Shown here: in pieces, positions 58,459 through 64,000 of the stretch | Position numbering within the stretch: the first letter of the stretch is position 1 | Layout: each line of letters begins with the position of its first letter | Source: a bacterium 1XD8-76 | GTDB taxonomy: Bacteria; Bacillota; Clostridia; Lachnospirales; Lachnospiraceae | Assembly (NCBI GenBank): GCA_003611955.1 | Contig: RAZE01000003.1 | Coordinates: forward strand, 124,001-188,000 | Direction: 5' to 3' | DNA length: 64,000 nucleotides | Notes under the pieces: generated by a model | The model's input: the letters and a program-made list of their open reading frames with translations, nothing else | What the model was told of the DNA's origin: nothing | Databases searched by the model: none | Translations under genes and position numbers: made by a program

Positions 58459-59036
58459 TCGAAATAAGCTACGACCGGAATATGCTGGCACAGGTTGAGA
58501 AGAAACTGGGGAAGATGAAAAGCGAGGCCCCGAAAGCACTTAAGAACGCCCTCAACCAGACAGCCAAGCAGGCACGGAAAGAACTGACGGACGAGGCACA
58601 GAAAACCTATACCGTAAAAACCGGGCGCTTCAATAAGGCCATGAAGATAAAGAACGCCACCCCAGCGAGGCTGGAAGCGACCATAAAGGCAACGGGCAGA
58701 GTTATGGGGCTTAAGGATTACAAAGTAAGCCCGGCCACCATGAGGACCGGAGCGAACCGTCCGGACGTAGTAAAAGCGAAGGTGCTTAAGGCAGGCGGGA
58801 TGAAGCCCCTGGAGATGGGAGGGCTTAAGGCTTTCGTTACCAAGTTTTCCAGCGGCCATGTAGCAGTAGCCCAGAGGCGCGGAGCCGCAAGGCTGCCTAT
58901 TAAGTCCTTTTCCGCAAACTCTATCCCGGTTATGTTGGGGAACGAAAAGCGGGTATACGGCATAGTAAAGCCGCATATTAAAGACAACCTTAAGCAGAAC
59001 GTAAATGCACAGGTTAGGAAGATATTAGGAGGATAG
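58455..59036 (+). CDS. Minor tail protein GpZ-like
   Basis: A 193-residue protein from TTG 58455 (overlapping the previous stop, GGAGG upstream). APKALKNALNQTAKQARKEL and TYTVKTGRFNKAMKIKNAT are typical of the GpZ/minor tail Z family, which helps tail completion and attachment. The C-terminal half is basic. Confidence 0.8.
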   Translation: MIEISYDRNMLAQVEKKLGKMKSEAPKALKNALNQTAKQARKELTDEAQKTYTVKTGRFNKAMKIKNATPARLEATIKATGRVMGLKDYKVSPATMRTGANRPDVVKAKVLKAGGMKPLEMGGLKAFVTKFSSGHVAVAQRRGAARLPIKSFSANSIPVMLGNEKRVYGIVKPHIKDNLKQNVNAQVRKILGG

Positions 59037-59038
59037 GC

Positions 59039-59557
59039 ATGGTCGCAGCATTTCTGCAGAGCGAGCTGGCGGACGAGCTTAAGAAAATTCTTTCGGATTT
59101 TCGGCTTAAGAACCCCCAGGGGGAAAGAGTCAGCATAAATATTTTTGAACAGCTTCTGCCTATGCCGGAGCCATTGGACCAGGGAGAAATAGCCCCGGAA
59201 CTTTTGGAGAACGGGCTGGCGGAAGAACAGACCGCCCCTGACCCATACCCTTATATTTTGGTACGGATTGCAGACGGGGAGATCGAGGACGAGAACAGCG
59301 CCCAGAAAGTAAACCTTACCCTGCTTATGGGAATTTACGAACCGGACTATGACAAGCAGGGACATAAGGACATTTTAAACATAATAGCCAAGATTTATGA
59401 GAGGTTCGCAAAGTTCCCGGTACTTAACGGGAAATATACGATACAGTACCCCATTTTGTGGACCCTGCAGGACGAAGAATCCTACCCCTTTTATTTTGGG
59501 GGCGTAAACCTGGCTTTTGAGATTGCAGCAGTAAGAAGGGAGGATCCATATTCATGA
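59039..59557 (+). CDS. Tail terminator-type protein (GpU-like)
   Basis: A 172-residue protein starting three bases after the previous gene. PYPYILVRIADGEIEDENS, VNLTLLMGIYEPDYDKQGH and YPILWTLQDEESYPFYFGGV resemble small tail proteins encoded between GpZ and sheath in contractile phages, and the position is that of a tail terminator. Exact family not certain. Confidence 0.65.
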   Translation: MVAAFLQSELADELKKILSDFRLKNPQGERVSINIFEQLLPMPEPLDQGEIAPELLENGLAEEQTAPDPYPYILVRIADGEIEDENSAQKVNLTLLMGIYEPDYDKQGHKDILNIIAKIYERFAKFPVLNGKYTIQYPILWTLQDEESYPFYFGGVNLAFEIAAVRREDPYS

Positions 59558-59829
59558 GCGAAGCAAAGAAAGCGACCGGGAAAGCAAAAGCTACACCGGC
59601 CACGCAGGAGGCGGAAACCGTGGTCTATATTGGCCCGGATATTCCCGGAGCGAAGCAGTATACCACATATAACGCCGGACTGCCGGATGCCCTTAAGGAA
59701 AAGATTAAGGAGCATCCGTTTTTTAATTCCTTTGTCGTTCCGGTTGAGAAGCTGGCAAAGGCAAGCGCAGAGCTGGCGAAGGAGGGAAGCGCATTAAGCA
59801 TCCTTTACCGGAGAGCCAGCGGAAAATAA
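59554..59829 (+). CDS. Small phage tail-region protein
   Basis: A 91-residue protein whose ATG overlaps the preceding stop (ATGA). After a basic Ala/Lys-rich start it reads VVYIGPDIPGAKQYTTYNAGLP and a helical C-terminal part, KLAKASAELAKEGSALSIL. Such a gene commonly precedes the sheath gene in clostridial myophages. Function unknown. Confidence 0.65.
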   Translation: MSEAKKATGKAKATPATQEAETVVYIGPDIPGAKQYTTYNAGLPDALKEKIKEHPFFNSFVVPVEKLAKASAELAKEGSALSILYRRASGK

Positions 59830-59850
59830 GAAGAAAAGGAGAGATAAAAG

Positions 59851-61311
59851 ATGGCTTACAACCATGGTGTAAGAATTTTAGAAAACCCTACAAGCCTTAC
59901 AGCCCCGATCCTTGGTACGGCGGCTTTCCAGGTAGTAGTAGGCGTTTCCCCGGTCAATTTGGCTGAGGATCCCTATAAGGCTACCAACGTAGTGAAGCTC
60001 GCCTACAGCTTCCCGGAAGCAAGCGCGGCGGTAGGGTATTCTAACAACTTGAAAGATTACAACCTGAACCAGAGTATCAGCGCCACTTTTAAGAAGTTCG
60101 CAGTTGCGCCGATTGCGCTGATCAACGTACTTGACCCAAAGAAACATAAGACGGAGATCCCGAAAACGACCTGCCAGGTAGACGCATTACAGGCAACCGT
60201 AGGCATTGAGGGAATACTGCTGGATACCCTTGTCGTAGAGGCCGGAGAAACGACGCTGCAGGCGGACGTGGACTATATTACAGGCTTTGACGACGACGGC
60301 TATGCGGTTATTACCCTTCTGGAATCCGGAGCCGGAGCAGAGGCGACAACCTTAAGCGTTTCCGCAGACAAGATCGACCCGTCCCAGGTAACAAGTAAGG
60401 ATATCATAGGCGGCTACAACGTAAGCACCGGGAAGGAGAGCGGCCTGGAGCTTGTGCGCCAGGTTTACCCGCTTTTCGCCATGACTCCGGGGCTTCTTAC
60501 TTCGCCGGGATATTCCAAGGACCCGGCGGTCGCTTCGGTCATGGCGGCGAAGTGCCTTAATATTAACGGGCTTTTCACCTGCGAATGCATCACCGACCTG
60601 GACAGCACCGCAGAGGGGGCGACGAAGTATACGGACGTGAAGACCGTAAAGGAGAAATCCGGCTTTGTAAGCGAGCATATGGCGGTGGTATGGCCCAAGG
60701 TAAGGATCGGGGACGAGGTTTATTATTTCAGCGCCCTTTATTCAGCATTGATCGCCTACGTCGACGCCAGCAACGACGACGTGCCGAACCTTTCAGCCAG
60801 CAATAAGGCAATCCCCATCACCGGGCTTTGTTTGGACGACGACGAGGACAGCGAGATCGTAATAGACCAGGAACAGGCGAACCTGGTAAACAGCTTCGGA
60901 GTTTCCACGGCGATCAATTTTAACGGCTTCCGCTCCTGGGGGAACAACAGCGCGGCCTACCCCATGACGACGGATCCGAAAGACCGCTGGTTCTGCTGCC
61001 GCCGCTTTTTCAGTTGGTGGGGAAACAGCTTTATTTTAAGCTACTTCCAGAAGGTAGACGACCCGGCGGATCCCCGGCTTATCCAGAGTATCTGCGACGC
61101 AGAGAACATCCGGGGCAATTCCTACGTCGCACAGGGGAAGTGCGCTGGCGCACGGATTACCTACAGCGAGGACGAGAACCCGATCACGGACATTTTAAAC
61201 GGGAAAATCCAGTTTCACCAGTACCTGGCGCCGTACACCCCGGCGGAGGATATTCTGAACGTATTGGAGTTTGACCCGACCATGCTGGAAGCAGCTTTAG
61301 GAGGTGAATAA
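59851..61311 (+). CDS. Contractile tail sheath protein
   Basis: A 486-residue protein after AAAAGGAGAGATAAAAG. The N-terminal MAYNHGVRILENPTSLTAP, the middle PLFAMTPGLLTSPGYSKDP, and the C-terminal WGNNSAAYPMTTDPKDRWFCCRRFFSWWGNSFI region (near 365-397) plus KIQFHQYLAPYTPAEDI are typical of Mu- and P2-like sheath subunits. It shows that the phage has a contractile (myovirus) tail. Confidence 0.92.
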   Translation: MAYNHGVRILENPTSLTAPILGTAAFQVVVGVSPVNLAEDPYKATNVVKLAYSFPEASAAVGYSNNLKDYNLNQSISATFKKFAVAPIALINVLDPKKHKTEIPKTTCQVDALQATVGIEGILLDTLVVEAGETTLQADVDYITGFDDDGYAVITLLESGAGAEATTLSVSADKIDPSQVTSKDIIGGYNVSTGKESGLELVRQVYPLFAMTPGLLTSPGYSKDPAVASVMAAKCLNINGLFTCECITDLDSTAEGATKYTDVKTVKEKSGFVSEHMAVVWPKVRIGDEVYYFSALYSALIAYVDASNDDVPNLSASNKAIPITGLCLDDDEDSEIVIDQEQANLVNSFGVSTAINFNGFRSWGNNSAAYPMTTDPKDRWFCCRRFFSWWGNSFILSYFQKVDDPADPRLIQSICDAENIRGNSYVAQGKCAGARITYSEDENPITDILNGKIQFHQYLAPYTPAEDILNVLEFDPTMLEAALGGE

Positions 61312-61313
61312 GA

Positions 61314-61832
61314 TTGTATAACATTCCTTCAAAAATCAATTCTTTTAACGTATATAAGGACGGCACGAAGCTGGTCGGCATTTCCGACGAAGTAACCCTG
61401 CCGGACTTCGAGAGCTTAACGGAAACATTAAGCGGCCCTGGCATTTTGGGGGAGATTGACGATCCGACCGTGGGGCATTTCCAGAGCATGGAAATAGAAA
61501 TCCCGTTCAGGCAGATGGACAAGGATCTGTTTATCCTTTCGGACGATATTTCAAGCGTTACGGTTACTTTGAGGGGATCGATCCAGTACACCGTAAACGA
61601 CAGCGGCGCGACGGCTTTCAAGCCCATGCGGATTGTAGTCCGTGGAAAAAATAAGGGGCTTACGGGCGGCAAGGCGAAGCAGGGCAGCGGAACCGCAAGC
61701 AGCATTAAGCTGGAGATCCTTTATATTTTGATTGAGATCGACAACGTGACGGAGATCGAGCTTGATAAGCTCAACTTCGTTTACAAGGTACACGGCAAAG
61801 ACTTATTAGAGAAAGTGAGGAAAATGTGCTAA
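61314..61832 (+). CDS. Tail tube protein (P2 FII-like)
   Basis: A 172-residue protein from TTG 61314 after AGGAGGTGAATAAGA. IPSKINSFNVYKDG, VTLPDFESLTETLSGPGILGE, EIEIPFRQ and LEILYILIEIDNVTEIELDKLNF (about 137-159) match the inner tube proteins of contractile phages. It directly follows the sheath gene, as in P2. Confidence 0.9.
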   Translation: MYNIPSKINSFNVYKDGTKLVGISDEVTLPDFESLTETLSGPGILGEIDDPTVGHFQSMEIEIPFRQMDKDLFILSDDISSVTVTLRGSIQYTVNDSGATAFKPMRIVVRGKNKGLTGGKAKQGSGTASSIKLEILYILIEIDNVTEIELDKLNFVYKVHGKDLLEKVRKMC

Positions 61833-62206
61833 TGGAAAAGGATAAGAATTTAAACCAGGCAGCAGAGGCAGAGGCGGCAGCAGTTGAGGCAAGGAAAAAG
61901 CAGGAGATGGAGGACAACCCTTTCCTGGTATTCTTCAAGAAGCCCTTTACCTTCGAGGGCGTAAGCTATGAGAGCGTGGACTTAAGCGGGCTGGAGTCTT
62001 TGAGCGCGGCGGACATGATCGCAGTAAACAAGACTATTGAGAGGGGCGGGACGGTGAACGTATTGCCGGAGATGTCCCTGGAATACGCCTGCCTTATTTC
62101 CGCCAGGGCTTCCGGGAAGCTCGTGGAGTTTTTTAAGGCGCTTCCGCCGAAGGAGGCACTTAAGATCAAGAACCGGGTAACAAATTTTTTGTACGGCGAG
62201 GACTAA
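61832..62206 (+). CDS. Tail assembly chaperone, zero-frame product
   Basis: A 124-residue protein. ATG 61832 overlaps the preceding stop (TAATG); a GTG two codons earlier is less likely. NPFLVFFKKPFTFEGVSYESVDLSGL then ADMIAVNKTIERGG, EYACLISARASGK and FKALPPKEALKIKNRVTNFL fit the P2 gpE-like chaperone family. A slippery heptamer near its end allows a longer frameshifted form (next entry). Confidence 0.85.
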   Translation: MEKDKNLNQAAEAEAAAVEARKKQEMEDNPFLVFFKKPFTFEGVSYESVDLSGLESLSAADMIAVNKTIERGGTVNVLPEMSLEYACLISARASGKLVEFFKALPPKEALKIKNRVTNFLYGED

Positions 62207-62358
62207 AGCCAACAGACGGCTCCAGCCTTCGGAAACTAACCATACACCTATCAATTATTCTGCGGACAGGCTTAGACGCATTGGAAAGCCTGTCCGTTTT
62301 TGAGTTGATAGAAATAGCGAAGGAGGTGACGGAGATTTATGGCAGCGGGCGGCGGTAA
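62185..62358 (+). promoter_or_regulatory. -1 frameshift site and GT-type extension
   Basis: TTTTTTG at 62185-62191 is an X-XXY-YYZ slippery heptamer in the correct phase (T TTT TTG), 13 bases before the zero-frame stop. The -1 frame is open for 55 codons to 62358 and encodes LSIILRTGLDALESLSVFEL then IEIAKEVTEIYG, the usual second-half sequence. The full frameshift product would be about 175 residues. Position just before the tape measure gene matches the E/E' and G/GT arrangement. Confidence 0.8.
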
Positions 62359-64000
62359 GGAAATGGAGATCGCTATAAAAATAGCGGGCAAAGTTGAAAG
62401 TTCGTTTAAAAACGCCTTAAGCCAGGCCACCAAGGGACTGGGAACCATTACGAAAACGGTCGCTTCCGCTACGGCGGCGGCAGCCGCAGCCGTAGGAGCT
62501 ATGGGTATAGCTGCCATAAATACCGGAGCCGAGTTTGAAAAATCCATGAGCCAGGTTGCCGCCACCATGCTGATCGACAAGACCACGGCGGAGGGGCAAA
62601 AGGCCTTTGAAACACTGGAGAACGCCGCCAGGGAGTGCGGGGCAAGTACAGCCTTTTCAGCTTCGGAGGCGGCTGAAGGTCTAAACTATTTAGCCCTTGC
62701 AGGTTATGATGCAGAAAAAGCGGCGGCAGCGTTGCCGACCGTTTTAAAACTTGCAGGGGCGGGAGCCATGGATCTGGGACACGCCAGCGACATGGTGACG
62801 GACAGCATGAGCGCCCTGGGGATAGAGGCAACCAAGACGGACCTCACGCAGTTTTCTGATCAGTTGGCCCAGACAGCCAGCAAGGCGAACACGAATGTCG
62901 CCCAGTTGGGCGAGGCTATTCTGACCGTAGGAGGAACGGCAAAAGGACTCGCCGGGGGAACGACGGAGCTTAACACAGCCCTCGGAATTTTGGCAGATAA
63001 CGGACTAAAAGGAGCGGAAGGAGGTACACACCTTAGAAATATTATATTGAGCCTGCAGAACCCGACGGACAAGGCGGCGGCTTCGCTTAAGTCTTTGGGT
63101 GTTGACGTATACGACGCCCAGGGGAATATGCGCGGCCTTAACGACGTATTTAAGGATTTGCAGGGAGCCATGGTCGGGATGGACAACGCCTCGAAGGACG
63201 CTATACTCTCGACGTTGTTCAATAAGACCGACCTTACGGCGGCCAACGCCATGCTTTCAAATTGTACGGACCGTTTCGACGAGCTGTCCGCTTCGATTGA
63301 GAACAGCGCCGGAGCTTGCGAAAATATGTACGCTATTCAGTTAGATAACTTAGACGGAGATATAAAGATATTACAATCCAGTCTTTCCGATTTAGGAATC
63401 AGCATATACCAGGACCTTAACGGACCTTTAAGGGAAATGACCCAATTAGCCACCAGCATGGTCGGGGAGCTTTCCGAGGTGTACAAGAGCGGCGGCATGG
63501 AGGGCATGGTCGGAGCGGTAGGCGGATGCATGGCTGAGGTAGTAAACACCATAGCGGACTACGCCCCGCAGGTAGTAAGCATGGGCGTGGACCTTTTGGA
63601 GAATTTTATAAGCGGGGTAACGGACAACTCCGGGGCATTGGCAGGAGCAGGGGCGAACATTGTTACTACTTTAGTCGAGGGGCTTTTTACCCTGGTTCCG
63701 CAAGTCATACTTGCCGGAATCGACATATTGACCCAGTTCGTGCAGAGCATGACCGCGCAGCTTCCGCAGCTTATAAGTACCGGAACGCAGGCAATAGTAA
63801 ACTTCGTAAACGGCATCATACAGCGATTGCCGGAGGTTATATCGACGGCCCTTACGTTGGTTCAGACACTTGTAAACAGCATAGGACAGAACGCCCCCAT
63901 GCTTATAAGCGCAGCTATTCAGCTTATAGGAAATTTGGTTTTAGGCATAGTTTCCATGCTTCCACAGCTTCTGCAGATGGGAATACAGCTTATTTTGAGT
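62339..64000 (+). CDS. Tail tape measure protein, 5' part
   Basis: ATG 62339 has AAGGAGGTG nine bases upstream; it overlaps the frameshift extension by 20 bp. The frame is open to the end of the window (554 codons). AAGGGKEMEIAIKIAGKVES is followed by an Ala-rich hydrophobic stretch, then the TIGR01760-type core EKSMSQVAATM, SEAAEGLNYLALAGYD, MVTDSMSALG and HLRNIILSLQNPT. Later residues alternate hydrophobic helices (APQVVSMGVDLLENFISG). It sets tail length and is expected to continue far beyond the window. Confidence 0.93.
   Translation, partial: MAAGGGKEMEIAIKIAGKVESSFKNALSQATKGLGTITKTVASATAAAAAAVGAMGIAAINTGAEFEKSMSQVAATMLIDKTTAEGQKAFETLENAARECGASTAFSASEAAEGLNYLALAGYDAEKAAAALPTVLKLAGAGAMDLGHASDMVTDSMSALGIEATKTDLTQFSDQLAQTASKANTNVAQLGEAILTVGGTAKGLAGGTTELNTALGILADNGLKGAEGGTHLRNIILSLQNPTDKAAASLKSLGVDVYDAQGNMRGLNDVFKDLQGAMVGMDNASKDAILSTLFNKTDLTAANAMLSNCTDRFDELSASIENSAGACENMYAIQLDNLDGDIKILQSSLSDLGISIYQDLNGPLREMTQLATSMVGELSEVYKSGGMEGMVGAVGGCMAEVVNTIADYAPQVVSMGVDLLENFISGVTDNSGALAGAGANIVTTLVEGLFTLVPQVILAGIDILTQFVQSMTAQLPQLISTGTQAIVNFVNGIIQRLPEVISTALTLVQTLVNSIGQNAPMLISAAIQLIGNLVLGIVSMLPQLLQMGIQLILS

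Overview
The window reads as a chromosomal segment of a Gram-positive Clostridia member, most likely Lachnospiraceae. Support: a class A RNase P RNA, pyruvate phosphate dikinase, separate pyrB and pyrI genes, a clostridial fol cluster, strong AGGAGG-type ribosome binding sites, and many products of that family's style (YlmH, DUF5050, PF06541 and DUF4367 proteins). Genus cannot be fixed by eye.

Regions. (1) 1-10.5 kb: end of a nucleoside kinase, a YhfC-type membrane protease, rnpB, a trypsin-like lipoprotein, two CobW/G3E P-loop metal-handling proteins, YlmH, a PF06541 membrane protein, an AgcS symporter, a chemoreceptor and a nitroreductase. (2) 10.5-18.4 kb: pyrBI, then a folate cluster (folC-folE-HD protein-folP-aldo/keto reductase-folBK) interrupted by a 128-bp palindrome-ended element. 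(3) 18.4-27.3 kb: DUF5050 protein, pheA, then a DUF815 ATPase-Ppx-Ppk1 polyphosphate operon. (4) 27.3-34.1 kb: AT-rich accessory island with an ECF sigma/anti-sigma pair, five small secreted or membrane proteins, and a duplicated Rpn-nuclease module with structured leader repeats and a decayed second copy. (5) 34.1-44.2 kb: HAD phosphatase, ABC-F ATPase, a TIR-transmembrane protein with four NPCBM-like repeats, a convergent RyR/DHH pair, and ppdK. (6) 44.2-45.9 kb: broken AraC and aldo/keto reductase genes. (7) 45.9-64.0 kb: left part of a contractile-tailed prophage whose large serine recombinase sits at the break in an aldo/keto reductase gene. It has a lysogeny switch with near-consensus divergent promoters, a damaged early region (helicase and terminase fragments), and an intact-looking head and tail module up to the tape measure gene, which runs off the window.

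Best candidates for undescribed biology: the TIR receptor-like protein beside the RyR/DHH pair; the duplicated structured leader with competing hairpins upstream of Rpn genes; a 3'-UTR element found twice with compensatory stem changes; and a -1 frameshift site in the tail assembly chaperone, a known type of device seen here directly in sequence. All functional statements are by motif recognition; no database search was run.
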